From Alphaproteobacteria bacterium (lineage in GTDB: Bacteria > Pseudomonadota > Alphaproteobacteria > UBA9219): a DNA stretch of 35,100 bases. The DNA lies in NCBI GenBank assembly GCA_028866275.1, contig JAGWIK010000020.1:1-35100 (forward strand), read 5' to 3'. The position numbers were made by a program, and so were the translations under genes. Below the pieces are notes generated by a model. The model ran no database searches. It saw nothing but the letters and a program-made list of their open reading frames with translations, and was not told the DNA's origin. Below are positions 14,561 through 26,012 of this stretch, one piece after another. Positions within the stretch are counted from its first letter, which is position 1. Each line of letters starts with the position of its first letter.

Positions 14561-15676
14561 GAGCGCGAAGGCCGCCCACAAAGCGTCCGTCCAGAAATCA
14601 AACCCGAACGACGCCGTGACCACCGCCGCCGTCCAGCCGCCCAAGGCGAAAGGCCGCAGGGACGACGATAATTTATCGGCGCCGCGCAATGCCAGCAGCA
14701 TCAGAGCCAGCCCGCAGCCCAGCCCCGGCAGTCCCGTTTCCACCCATAATTGCGTGACGAAATTATGCGCGTGGGGCGCGGCGGCGGTGGCGTAATGATA
14801 CAGGTTGCCATGCGGATGTTTGACATCGAGCGTGTGGGTCGTGCCCAGCCCCCAGCCCAGAAGGGGCCGTTCGGCGATGCGATAGGACAGATAGTCCCAG
14901 ATTTCCATGCGGTGCGTCCATGACGGGTGCCATGTTTCGACGCGGGCATAGAAATCGGAAAAAATCCGTTGGGCATAAAAAGGCAAAGGCAGGATGACGA
15001 CGGCGCCGGCCGCCAGCGCGCGGCGCGTCCAGACCGGTTGCCAGAAGCCAAAGCCGGTAACGGCGACGCCGAGGATCAGTGCGAGTTTGGCGGTGTGGGA
15101 GTCCGTCAGGCTGGCGGGAAATAACAGCGCAAGCGCGAGCGCAAGCGCAGCCGCGCGACGGCGGTGATGCCACAGCGCGGCCAGAACGGGAAAAGACAGG
15201 ATGACCAGATGCGCAATGCCACGGTTATATTCCGTCAACGACGCGTTCGGCCCGCGCAGGGCATGCAGCAAGACGCCGCCGCTGGCAAGTTCGGCCCCCA
15301 GCGCCAGCGCGCCCGCCGCCATCGCCGCGGCGATAACGGACACAAAACGCGGCGAAAAACCCAGCTGCTGGGCGCGCGGCGCGGCAAGCCATATCAGGGG
15401 GATGAAAATGGATGCAAGATGCAGCCAGGTGCGCGCCGACAGCGCGACGTCGGACGACACAGGCAGTTCGAGGGCCCATAGCCCCAGCGTCGCCGCCATA
15501 AGGATGGAAAGGCTGCGCGGCGGCGGGGGGTATTTTCCGTCGATCAGGCACGCGGCGGTCAGGAACAGGATGCCGCCCCCGATGCCAAGGGCGCCCCAGG
15601 CGCCGCCATTGAACGCGCCGAGCGTCGCGGCGGCAACAAAAGTCAAAAGGCAGAGGATGGCGATCGGTTTTTTCAT
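14495..15676 (-). CDS. O-antigen ligase/polymerase family membrane protein (Wzy_C type)
   Basis: This 393-residue protein has about ten or eleven hydrophobic segments. A long periplasmic loop in the C-terminal half ends in PHAHNFVTQLWVETGLPGLG, the conserved HAHN motif with the Wzy_C/WaaL signature; RPLLGWGLGTTHTL also fits. Enzymes of this family join O-antigen to lipid A core, or polymerise or transfer other glycans, in the periplasm. The convergent GT9 neighbour supports an LPS role. A -10-like TAGGGT (15688-15683) ends six bases before the ATG, so the mRNA may be leaderless. Confidence 0.82.
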   Translation of the reverse strand: MKKPIAILCLLTFVAAATLGAFNGGAWGALGIGGGILFLTAACLIDGKYPPPPRSLSILMAATLGLWALELPVSSDVALSARTWLHLASIFIPLIWLAAPRAQQLGFSPRFVSVIAAAMAAGALALGAELASGGVLLHALRGPNASLTEYNRGIAHLVILSFPVLAALWHHRRRAAALALALALLFPASLTDSHTAKLALILGVAVTGFGFWQPVWTRRALAAGAVVILPLPFYAQRIFSDFYARVETWHPSWTHRMEIWDYLSYRIAERPLLGWGLGTTHTLDVKHPHGNLYHYATAAAPHAHNFVTQLWVETGLPGLGCGLALMLLALRGADKLSSSLRPFALGGWTAAVVTASFGFDFWTDALWAAFALSAFVFGMLQQQDHREPDLVDA

Positions 15677-15723
15677 GGCCTGACCCTAGCCTTTTTCATC
15701 GGGACATGATAGCCATAACCCCC

Positions 15724-16410
15724 ATGTCCATTGCGTCTTATTGTCTTTATCATCATCCGCTTGATCCCGCGTCGCGCTTTGTCCGTTTGGCCATGGCGGA
15801 AAAACACGCGGCGTGCGATCTGGTTCTGGAAAAGCCGTGGGACCCCAGCGAGAATTTGCGCGCGATCAACCCCGCCGAAGAAACGCCGGTGCTGGCGATT
15901 TTGATGGATGGCGGCGAGCAGATTCTGGCCGACGCGCGCGCGATTTGCGAATATCTGGAAGAAACCCATCCCGGCACGTTGCTGGGCAAAACCCCGGCGG
16001 AGCGCGCCGAGGCGCGCCGTCTGGTGGGGTGGTTCGACGGCAAGTTCAATAACGAGGTGACGCGTCTTTTGGTCGGCGAAAAGGCATTGAAGCGGTTGAA
16101 AGGCCAGGGCGAGCCGGACAGCGCGGTGATCCGCGCCGGATGCGCCAATATCCGCACGCATCTGGACTATATCGGGTGGCTGTCGGAACGGCGCAACTGG
16201 CTGGCGGGCGACGCGCTGACTTTGGCCGATCTGGCCGCGGGCGCGCATTTGTCGGTGATCGATTATCTGGGCGATGTGCCGTGGGATTCCTACACGCTGG
16301 CCAAGGAATGGTATGCGCGGTTGAAGTCGCGCCCGTCTTTCCGCGGCATTCTGGGCGATTATATTCCCGGTTTCCCGCCGCCGCGGCATTATGCCGATCT
16401 GGATTTTTAA
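15724..16410 (+). CDS. fzlA: GST-like FtsZ-binding cell division protein FzlA
   Basis: This 228-residue glutathione-S-transferase-fold protein has a thioredoxin-like N-domain ([22 protein letters not shown], then the cis-Pro region ETPVLA) and an all-helical C-domain ([41 protein letters not shown]). The C-terminus, [16 protein letters not shown] and HYADLDF, matches what I recall of Caulobacter FzlA, which binds FtsZ and couples it to wall synthesis. A generic GST is the alternative. ATG 15724 gives the usual N-terminus; ATG 15706 is also in frame. Its stop overlaps the hemF start as TAATG. Confidence 0.72.
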   Translation: MSIASYCLYHHPLDPASRFVRLAMAEKHAACDLVLEKPWDPSENLRAINPAEETPVLAILMDGGEQILADARAICEYLEETHPGTLLGKTPAERAEARRLVGWFDGKFNNEVTRLLVGEKALKRLKGQGEPDSAVIRAGCANIRTHLDYIGWLSERRNWLAGDALTLADLAAGAHLSVIDYLGDVPWDSYTLAKEWYARLKSRPSFRGILGDYIPGFPPPRHYADLDF

Positions 16411-17300
16411 TGTCGTCGCAAGAACAAAAAACGCAGGCCGAAGCGTGGTTCCGCACTTTGCGCGACCAAATCTGCGTGGCATTCGAGGCGATTGAAGACG
16501 CGTTGCAGGGCACGGCGCATGCCGGTTTGCCCGCCGGGCGGTTCGAACGCACACCGTGGACGCGGGACAACGACGCAGGCGCAGAGCGGTCGCGTCCGAT
16601 ATTGAAGGGCGGCGGCGAAATATCCATCCTGCGCGGCCGCGTGTTTGAAAAAGTCGGGGTCAATATATCGACCGTTTACGGCACGTTTTCCGAGGAATTC
16701 CGCAAGCAGATTCCGGGCGCGGTGGAAACCGGCACGTTTTGGGCGTCGGGCATCAGCCTGGTCGCCCATATGCGCAACCCGCATGTGCCCGCCGTGCATA
16801 TGAACACGCGCCATATCGTCACCGGCAAGTCGTGGTTCGGCGGCGGCGCGGATCTGACGCCGATGTTTTTCGGCACGCCGCAGAGCGAAGACGACAAGCG
16901 CGTTTTCCATGACGCGCTGCGCGCCGCGTGCGACAGGCACGGCCCCGATTATTACGCGCGTTTTTCCAAATGGTGCGACGAGTATTTTTTCCTGCCCCAT
17001 CGCAACGAGGCGCGCGGCGTCGGCGGGATTTTTTACGATTATCTGGAAAATGACTGGGACGCCGATTTCGCCTTTACCCGCGATGTCGGAATGGCGTTTC
17101 TGGATATTTATCCGCGCATCGTGCGCGCCCATATGGAAAAAGAATGGACGCCGTCCGACCGCGCGCATCAATTGGCGCGGCGCGGGCGTTATGTCGAATT
17201 TAATTTGTTATATGATCGCGGCACGACGTTCGGGTTGAAGACCGGCGGCAACACCGAGGCGATTTTGATGTCGATGCCGCCCGAAGTAACCTGGGCGTAG
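16410..17300 (+). CDS. hemF: oxygen-dependent coproporphyrinogen III oxidase
   Basis: HemF converts coproporphyrinogen III to protoporphyrinogen IX using oxygen, late in haem synthesis. The 296 residues show the family blocks [64 protein letters not shown] and the C-terminal [33 protein letters not shown] 16410 overlaps the fzlA stop (TAATG), giving tight translational coupling. The reading frame is open further upstream, but that part is a shadow of fzlA. It ends 4 bp from the convergent unknown gene. Confidence 0.95.
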   Translation: MSSQEQKTQAEAWFRTLRDQICVAFEAIEDALQGTAHAGLPAGRFERTPWTRDNDAGAERSRPILKGGGEISILRGRVFEKVGVNISTVYGTFSEEFRKQIPGAVETGTFWASGISLVAHMRNPHVPAVHMNTRHIVTGKSWFGGGADLTPMFFGTPQSEDDKRVFHDALRAACDRHGPDYYARFSKWCDEYFFLPHRNEARGVGGIFYDYLENDWDADFAFTRDVGMAFLDIYPRIVRAHMEKEWTPSDRAHQLARRGRYVEFNLLYDRGTTFGLKTGGNTEAILMSMPPEVTWA

Positions 17301-17304
17301 GCGC

Positions 17305-18183
17305 CTATCCCATCAGCGGCACGAGTTTCATCAGCGGCAAGGCATTTGCGATCATTTTGCCCGCCCGAAGAACGCTGCCCGCGGTTTCGTGCGCCACGCG
17401 GTCGGGATGAACGCGCGCGGAGATGCGCCCGCGCCCCGCGATGAATGTCTGGGTTATTTCTTTTCGGCTGCCGCTGTATACCGACGCGACGCCCCACCCT
17501 GTCGCTGCGTCCGATTCATACAATTTGACGTCGTCATCGGATATGCGGTGCAGGCTCACGGAACGCATTTTGTCGCGCGCGGTGATGACAGATTGGCCGT
17601 CTTCCTTGTCATAGCGGATGACAATGGTCGCGGCGGGGTTGAGACCCAGAGCCTGAGCCACCGCCCGCTTCCAGTCCGGCATGATCTGGGGTTCGGGCGG
17701 CGGAAGGGCAAGTCGTTTTCCAGCCGGCGCGGCAGCGTTTTGTTGCGTGTTGCGGGGTGGGGGCGGCGCAAAGAGAATCGGTAAAAGGTCGCGGACATGG
17801 GCGACCATTTGCCGCAAGGCGTCACCGTCCCTGTGCGGGTTTTTGACCAGACTTTTCGAAGACCCGAGCAAACCGAGTGCCGCTTCCGTCACTTTACCGT
17901 CGGAAGAAAGCCTTGTTTCAATTCCATTGACGCGCCCATAGGTGTTGATGAGGGTCAATTGGAAATCAGGCCCGCCCGGATCCCCGGAATAGAAAAGCTT
18001 GCTGGTTTTATTGTGACCGTAATGCACGGTAATGGTGACGTCGGTTTGGCCGCTTTCAACGTCGACGCAAGGGTGTAACGGGTGCGCGTCTTCAAGGGTG
18101 CACCCTAAAACGGCCGCGGCGATTTCGCGCATCGCCGGAACATGGTAAGAAATTTGATGCGCGGGATCTTGTGTTTGCGCCAT
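17305..18183 (-). CDS. protein of unknown function
   Basis: I do not recognise this 292-residue protein. It has no signal peptide or clear membrane segment until the weakly hydrophobic C-terminus (IANALPLMKLVPLMG). A Pro/Ala-rich linker at about 140-168 separates two beta-rich parts. Each part starts with a short helix (MREIAAAVLGC; WKRAVAQALGL) and continues with strands (DVTITVHYGH; ATIVIRYDKED), so the protein may hold two related modules. ATG 18183 is chosen; a TTG at 18192 is also in frame and the ribosome site is weak. A perfect palindrome (18277-18295) lies in its upstream region. It is flanked by hemF (convergent) and a MarR regulator. Confidence 0.6.
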   Translation of the reverse strand: MAQTQDPAHQISYHVPAMREIAAAVLGCTLEDAHPLHPCVDVESGQTDVTITVHYGHNKTSKLFYSGDPGGPDFQLTLINTYGRVNGIETRLSSDGKVTEAALGLLGSSKSLVKNPHRDGDALRQMVAHVRDLLPILFAPPPPRNTQQNAAAPAGKRLALPPPEPQIMPDWKRAVAQALGLNPAATIVIRYDKEDGQSVITARDKMRSVSLHRISDDDVKLYESDAATGWGVASVYSGSRKEITQTFIAGRGRISARVHPDRVAHETAGSVLRAGKMIANALPLMKLVPLMG

Positions 18184-18276
18184 TTCCTGCAATGAAAAGT
18201 TGCGTTAAATAAACGAAATCAACTCAAACGAAGGCAATAAAAACGGTCTTGGAACGAATTTTCATCGTATAACCGA

Positions 18277-18295
18277 TTCTTGAATTTTTCAAGAA
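18277..18295. promoter_or_regulatory. perfect palindrome, possible operator
   Basis: TTCTTGAA (18277-18284) and TTCAAGAA (18288-18295) are inverted copies around TTT. The site lies between the MarR gene (stop 18315) and the unknown gene (start 18183). On the minus strand a CTTGAA/TTGAAA -35 in the palindrome and a downstream TATACG could form a promoter for the unknown gene. Its 8+8 symmetry suits a MarR-type dimer. It could instead end MarR transcription, but no U-run follows. Confidence 0.4.
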
Positions 18296-18314
18296 ATATT
18301 TTTGAAACGGCGCG

Positions 18315-18818
18315 TCAGAAATCGGCGTCGTCGCCGTGGCTTTCGGCGCGGATGGCGTCGGTCCAGCGGCGTTCGAGGCGGCGCAGCGTGGCGTGCGCGA
18401 TGTCGAGATCGCGGTTTTCGCTTTCGCCTTTGATGATGCCGTCGGCCATGTCGACGTTCAGTTTCGCCAGCGCGGCGAGGATGTCGCGGCCCTTGGCCGA
18501 CAGTTTCAGCCGCGCCGAACGGCGGTCGCGCGCCGAGGCTTGCCGTTGCACGTAACCGCAGTCCACCAGATTTTTCAGATTATAAGACGCGTTGGAGCCG
18601 AGATAGTAGCCGCGTTCGATAAGATCGCGGACGGAGATTTCTTCGTGCCCGATCGTGCCCAGCATCATCGCCTGCACCGGCGAGATGTCATGCGTGCCGC
18701 GGCGCGCCAGTTCGATGCGCACGACATCCAGATAACGGCGATGCATGCGTTCGATCAGGCGCGGCAGATCCTGCGCGATTTGCGCGGGCGGTTTGAGGTC
18801 GGCTGTGGATACGGTCAT
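18315..18818 (-). CDS. MarR-family winged-helix regulator (LdtR-like)
   Basis: This 167-residue DNA-binding protein has an N-terminal dimerisation helix. The winged helix-turn-helix spans about 40-115: ISPVQAMMLGTIGHEEISVRDL, the recognition segment YYLGSNASYNLKNLVDCGYV and the wing ASARDRRSARLKLSAKG. The SNASYNLKNLVD and DRRSARL blocks resemble the alphaproteobacterial LdtR subgroup, which in Liberibacter controls an L,D-transpeptidase. The ligand is unknown. ATG 18818 is chosen because MTVSTADLKPP fits the group; the longer frame upstream is not conserved in character. It is divergent from the SPOR lipoprotein gene, a possible target. Confidence 0.8.
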   Translation of the reverse strand: MTVSTADLKPPAQIAQDLPRLIERMHRRYLDVVRIELARRGTHDISPVQAMMLGTIGHEEISVRDLIERGYYLGSNASYNLKNLVDCGYVQRQASARDRRSARLKLSAKGRDILAALAKLNVDMADGIIKGESENRDLDIAHATLRRLERRWTDAIRAESHGDDADF

Positions 18819-18918
18819 AACGCACCAAGAATAAGGGACAGAAAAATAACAATTGGTAAACGCGGCATTATCGGCCAAAATGGGCTGTCTTTCGCTTCTC
18901 CGGCATTAAGGATTTCCC

Positions 18919-19598
18919 ATGCTGCGTTCGTTTGTTCCCGCCATTGGTTTGTGCCTTGTTCTGACGGCTTGCGCGGGCACGTCGCCCGAAGATGCCCATA
19001 TGGCCGATGCGTTGTGCACGCAGGGCAAGGTTTTGCTGGCCGAAGGGCGCGCGCGCGACGCGCGCGATATTTACGCCAGCGCGACGAACCGCGACGCCGA
19101 CAACGCCCGCGCGTGGAACGGGTTGGGGGTTGCCAACGACATGCTGGGCAAGCGTGCCGAGGCGGCGGATGCCTATCAACACGCCGCCGATCTGGCCCCG
19201 CATGATTTGGGCATCGTCAACAATATGGCGCATCTGGATATGGAAAAAGGCGATGCGGCCGACGCTGTCGCGTTATTGCAGCCCTATGCCGACGACAAAA
19301 CCGCGCCGGCCGCGCTGCGCGCCAATCTGGACGCCGCGCGCAAGATGGCAGCGGCGGGCGCGGGCTATGCCGATCTGGGGTCATACCCCACCGAAGCCAT
19401 GGCGCAGGCGCATGCGGCGCAGGCCAAAGGTCTGGCGGGCGACGATGGCGCGGCATGGCATTTCGATGTCGCGCCCGAAGTCAAGGTCACGGGCGGCATT
19501 CCGACATTCACCGTGCGCGTCACCGGCGCCAACCCGCAAGATATATGCGCGGCGATGATGGCGCAGGCGATGCCGTGCGTGGCGATGAAGGGGCCGGC

Positions 19599-19605
<7 letters not shown>
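18919..19605 (+). CDS. TPR- and SPOR-like lipoprotein
   Basis: This 228-residue protein has a lipoprotein signal (GLCLVLTAC, Cys18 as the likely lipidation site). TPR-like helical repeats span about 30-140: ARDARDIYASATNRDADNAR, then AWNGLGVANDMLGKRAEAAD and AYQHAADLAPHDLGIVNNMA. The C-terminal region (about 150-228; YADLGSYPTEAMAQAHAAQA, then PTFTVRVTGANPQDICAAM and CVAMKG) has the spacing of a SPOR domain, which binds denuded peptidoglycan glycans. The first part resembles TadD/Pal-type TPR lipoproteins. It is probably anchored in the outer membrane and faces the periplasm. It overlaps the dnaE end by 7 bp. Confidence 0.7.
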
Positions 19606-23120
<3,515 letters not shown>

Positions 23121-23127
23121 GGGCGGT

Positions 23128-23646
23128 TTATTTTACGGCGTTCAGGTCGTCCCAAACATAGATGGTTTCGACCCATTTGTCGCCGGGGATTTCGGCGGCC
23201 TGACGCCCGCCCATATGGCGGTAAAATCCCTTGGCCTGTTCGTTCGCGGTCAGCGCCTTGAGCGCGACGGAGGCAAAGCCCTGCGCCGCGAGATGTTCGA
23301 GCATCGCGACCAGCAACCGGCCGCCCAGCCCCTGCCCTTGGGCGCGGCGCAGCAGGTAAAGCGTGGTGATTTCGGCGGGCGCGTAAGTTCCGGTTTCGCG
23401 CGCGGGGCCGCAATCGCCGAAACCGACGGCATCGCCTGTTTCATTTTCGACGATGAAATGCCCGTGGCGTGGCGTTGAAAAAGCAAAAATGTCGCGGCGC
23501 ACCGCGGTGCGCGCGTCGACCGTCGATAATTTGGCGAAAATATCGGGCGGCATGATCGCCGCATAGGTTTCCTGCCACGCCTGCGCATGAATGCGGCCAA
23601 GGGTTTCGGTGTCGGCGGGTATCGCGGGACGGATGGTGCAGGGCAT
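23128..23646 (-). CDS. GNAT-family N-acetyltransferase
   Basis: This 172-residue protein begins with the usual GNAT opening IRPAIPADTETLGRIHAQAW. The central motif A, ITTLYLLRRAQGQGLGGRLL, carries the Q-x2-G-x-G/A acetyl-CoA loop, and VALKALTANEQAKGFYRHMG is typical of the C-terminal part. The substrate is unknown; related proteins acetylate amines, antibiotics or peptides. ATG 23646 is preferred over the GTG at 23682, which would add residues outside the fold. It lies 7 bp upstream of dnaE in the same direction and may be cotranscribed. A REP-like palindrome lies just upstream. Confidence 0.75.
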   Translation of the reverse strand: MPCTIRPAIPADTETLGRIHAQAWQETYAAIMPPDIFAKLSTVDARTAVRRDIFAFSTPRHGHFIVENETGDAVGFGDCGPARETGTYAPAEITTLYLLRRAQGQGLGGRLLVAMLEHLAAQGFASVALKALTANEQAKGFYRHMGGRQAAEIPGDKWVETIYVWDDLNAVK

Positions 23647-23690
23647 TTCGGACACAATTTTATGTTCTATTCTTGTTGTCACTCGGCAAA

Positions 23691-23765
23691 ATCGTCATCC
23701 CGGCGCAAGCCGGGATCCAGAAATAAAGCTAAGGACTGGATACCGGCTTGCGCCGGGATGACGAT
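23691..23765. repeat. REP-like double palindrome, copy 2
   Basis: Two 30-base arms (23691-23720 and 23736-23765) are inverted copies with one mismatch, separated by a 15-base AT-rich spacer. Each arm also contains its own palindromic core CCGGCGCAAGCCGG. This is the classic layout of a dispersed REP/BIME-type element. Confidence 0.85.
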
Positions 23766-23788
23766 GGCTCTGGTGGACATGATCTTTT

Positions 23789-24079
23789 CTATAATTGAAT
23801 GATGTCTTCATACAAATCGCGCCAATCGGGGTTGAATTTCTCGATTATTTCCAGTTTCCATTTACGGTGCCATTCCTTCACGCATTTTTCACGATAAATG
23901 GCGTCGGTGATGTCCTCTGCAGCTTCGTAATAGACCAGCATTTTTACGTTATATCGGGCGGAAAATCCTCTGATTTAGCCGCTTTTGTGCTCGGCGACGC
24001 GGCGCACCAGATCGTTTGTCACGCCGCAGTAAAGCGTGCCATTGCGTTTGCTGGCAAGGATATAGAAATATCCCGGCAT
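23789..24079 (-). pseudogene. GIY-YIG nuclease-domain gene with an in-frame stop
   Basis: From ATG 24079 the minus strand reads MPGYFYILASKRNGTLYCG, then VTNDLVRRVAEHKSG. This is the standard start of short single-domain GIY-YIG proteins, with Y-IL as the GIY-YIG pair and the Arg of LVRRV. Codon 35 is TAA (23977-23975), after which the same frame continues with IRGFSARYNVKMLVYYE, the catalytic-Glu region, and IYREKCVKEWHRKWKLEIIE through to NPDWRDLYEDIIQL and TAG at 23791-23789. Related proteins commonly have Leu at the stop position, so one T-to-A change (TTA to TAA) explains it. Total length would be 96 residues. A GGAAAG site precedes the ATG. It is bracketed by REP-like arms. Confidence 0.82.
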
Positions 24080-24107
24080 TTTCTTTCCAAAAAGAAAGAT
24101 TTTCAAT

Positions 24108-24137
24108 CTGGGTCCCGGCTTGCGCCGGGATGACGAT
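24108..24137. repeat. REP-like single arm, copy 3
   Basis: Thirty bases (CTGGGTCCCGGCTTGCGCCG and the following GGATGACGAT) match the right arm of the element at 23736-23765 at 28 of 30 positions, in the same orientation. It lies between the GIY-YIG pseudogene and the ssb stop, ending 5 bp from the latter. Confidence 0.8.
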
Positions 24138-24142
24138 CACTT

Positions 24143-24613
24143 TTAGAACGGGATGCTGTCGTCGAGATCGCCGCCGCCCGAAGAACCCGAACCGGCCGAA
24201 GGGCCGAAGGCGGGCGGTTCGTCGGAGCCGCCGAAGGACGCGCCGCCGCCGCGATTGTTGTTGGCGCCGTCGAGCATCGTCAGTTCGCCGCGATAGGGGC
24301 GCAGGACGACTTCGGTCGTGTATTGTTCCTGACCTTCCTTATTCGTCCATTTGCGGGTTTCGAGCTGGCCTTCGATATAGACCTTCGACCCTTTTTTCAG
24401 GAAACGTTCGACCACGCCGACCAGCGCGTCGTTAAGCACCGAGATGCGGTGCCATTCGGTGCGTTCTTTTTTTTCGCCCGATGTTTTGTCTTTCCAGCTT
24501 TCCGAGGTGGCGATGGAAAAGGACGCGACGCGGCCGCCATTCTGGAACGCGCGGATTTCGGGGTCGCGGCCCAGATTACCGACGAGGATGACTTTGTTGA
24601 CGGTGCCTGCCAT
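24143..24613 (-). CDS. ssb: single-stranded DNA-binding protein
   Basis: SSB coats single-stranded DNA in replication, repair and recombination. The 156 residues have an OB-fold at about 1-112 ([47 protein letters not shown] and [17 protein letters not shown]). A Gly/Ser-rich flexible linker leads to the acidic tip DLDDSIPF, the docking peptide for partner proteins. It is followed directly by a REP-like arm, and the gap upstream to accD is about 90 bp. Confidence 0.97.
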   Translation of the reverse strand: MAGTVNKVILVGNLGRDPEIRAFQNGGRVASFSIATSESWKDKTSGEKKERTEWHRISVLNDALVGVVERFLKKGSKVYIEGQLETRKWTNKEGQEQYTTEVVLRPYRGELTMLDGANNNRGGGASFGGSDEPPAFGPSAGSGSSGGGDLDDSIPF

Positions 24614-24704
24614 GGGATGTCCTTTTGTGTAAGAGTCGCGCGATTTTACCCCGCCGCGACGCAGAGTCTAGCGCATTCTGCGCGGCCAGCTATCCGGTTG
24701 CAAT

Positions 24705-25625
24705 TCAGGCGCGTTTCATGCCGCGCATGCCGTGCGGCACGGGGCCGGTCAGAAGCGTGCCGGATTTGCCGTTTTTCTGTTTCGACAGCAGGCGCAGCAC
24801 GCGGCCCAGCGTGTCGCGCAGTTCCTTGCGCGTCACCACGATGTCGACCATGCCGTGGTCGAGCAGATATTCGGCGCGCTGGAACCCCGGCGGCAGGGTT
24901 TCGCGAATCGTGCTTTCGATCACGCGCGCCCCGGCAAAACCGATCTGCGCGCCGCGTTCGGCGATATGGATGTCGCCGACCATGGCGAAGCTCGCCGTCA
25001 CGCCGCCCGTGGTCGGGTCGGTCAGGATGACGATGAAGGGAAGGCCGGCATCCTTGACCATGTCGGCGGCGATGATGGTGCGCGGCAACTGCATCAGGCT
25101 TAGCGCGCCTTCCTGCATGCGCGCGCCGCCCGAGGCCGGCAGGACGACAAAGGCCGATTTGGTGGCGACGGCGCGTTTGGCCGCGGTCACGATGGCCTGC
25201 CCCACGCCCATGCCCATCGACCCGCCCATAAAGCTGAAATCGAAGGCGGCGATGACGGTTTTGACGCCGTCGACCGTGCCTTCGCCGACGATGATGGCGT
25301 CTTGCCGTTTGGTTTTGTGCTGCGCGTCGCGCAGACGGTCGGTGTATTTTTTCTGGTCGCGGAATTTCAGCGGGTCGATCAACACTTTGGGCACATCGAC
25401 ATTTTTGTACGCCCCTTCGTCGAACAGGCTTTCCAGCCGTTTGACGGGGCCGAATTTCAGGTGATAGCCGCAATGGTGGCAGACATTCAGATTGTCTTCG
25501 AGTTCGCGCGTGAACAGCATCGCGCTGCAGCCCGGGCATTTTTCCCACAAATTGTCGGGGACTTCCTTTTTGGGGCCGACAAGGGCGCGGATTTTGGGGC
25601 GGACGAAATTGGTAAGCCAGCTCAT
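24705..25625 (-). CDS. accD: acetyl-CoA carboxylase carboxyltransferase subunit beta
   Basis: AccD is half of the carboxyltransferase that makes malonyl-CoA for fatty acid synthesis. The 306 residues have an N-terminal zinc finger (Cys30-x2-Cys33 and Cys49-x2-Cys52) and the carboxyltransferase core: KRQDAIIVGEGTVDG, FDFSFMGGSMGMGVGQAI, LPASGGARMQEGALSLMQ, DPTTGGVTASFAMVGD and GARVIESTIRETLP. ATG 25625 replaces a TTG one codon upstream. trpB-trpA-accD is a common alphaproteobacterial order. Here a 295-bp repeat element separates trpA from accD, and accD has its own likely promoter. Confidence 0.96.
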   Translation of the reverse strand: MSWLTNFVRPKIRALVGPKKEVPDNLWEKCPGCSAMLFTRELEDNLNVCHHCGYHLKFGPVKRLESLFDEGAYKNVDVPKVLIDPLKFRDQKKYTDRLRDAQHKTKRQDAIIVGEGTVDGVKTVIAAFDFSFMGGSMGMGVGQAIVTAAKRAVATKSAFVVLPASGGARMQEGALSLMQLPRTIIAADMVKDAGLPFIVILTDPTTGGVTASFAMVGDIHIAERGAQIGFAGARVIESTIRETLPPGFQRAEYLLDHGMVDIVVTRKELRDTLGRVLRLLSKQKNGKSGTLLTGPVPHGMRGMKRA

Positions 25626-25671
25626 CAATCAAACCATTGGTTGTTAAGGTTTTCGCATGCGCGAAACCCTG

Positions 25672-25700
25672 AACCTAGCCGTTTCGTCGCGCGGTGACAA
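25672..25700 (-). promoter_or_regulatory. probable accD promoter
   Basis: The minus strand has TTGTCA (25700-25695; 5 of 6 to TTGACA), 17 bases, then TAGGTT (25677-25672). The ATG is 46 bases further on. The promoter lies wholly between the repeat element (25718-26012) and accD, so accD need not depend on trp transcription. Confidence 0.5.
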
Positions 25701-25717
25701 TTCCCATGTCTCAATCG

Positions 25718-26012
25718 TTAGGGTCAGGACCTATTAATTTTAAGGATTTCTGTTTGCAAGAGAAGGAAAATCGGCCAGGCGACGAGCGCCGCCGTACTTT
25801 ATGTACGGCAAGCGAAGTCAACCCCGTGTCGGGGCACGGGGCAGGCTGCCGCCGTTTTCCTTCTCCTGCAAACCCGCAGGGCGCGGCCACAATCTTCGGC
25901 GATGCGTTTGAAAAACTTGACTGTACGCCCAGTACAGCCTGCGTTTTTCAAACGCATCGCCAAAAATTCTGACCAGCGCAGAAACCTTGAAATTAATAGG
26001 TCCTGACCCTAA
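25718..26012. mobile_element. 295-bp non-coding element with 28-bp terminal inverted repeats (MITE-like)
   Basis: The ends, 25718-25745 and 25985-26012, are inverted repeats matching at 27 of 28 positions (outer sequence TTAGGGTCAGGACCTATTAA). GGGTC is preceded by TA at each end, consistent with a TA target duplication of the mariner/IS630 kind. Inside, 25752-25770 pairs with 25855-25873 (18 of 19) and encloses two 7-bp hairpins (25791-25809, 25822-25841). A perfect 19-bp stem joins 25898-25916 to 25943-25961, capped by CTGTAC/GTACAG. There is no plausible coding frame for a conserved protein. It is probably a non-autonomous element mobilised in trans; a structured RNA is an alternative. Confidence 0.75.

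Noticed and set aside
23795-24133. 112-codon plus-strand frame over the GIY-YIG region
   Set aside because: The minus strand carries a recognisable GIY-YIG protein across its stop codon; the plus frame has no family resemblance.
23691-24137. REP-like arms as a CRISPR array
   Set aside because: There are only three arms, in mixed orientation and self-palindromic, with no regular spacers and no cas genes.
25648-25668. Imperfect hairpin upstream of accD as a riboswitch
   Set aside because: It is a short GC-rich imperfect stem with a bulge and no further conserved structure; it lies inside the predicted 5' leader and may be incidental.
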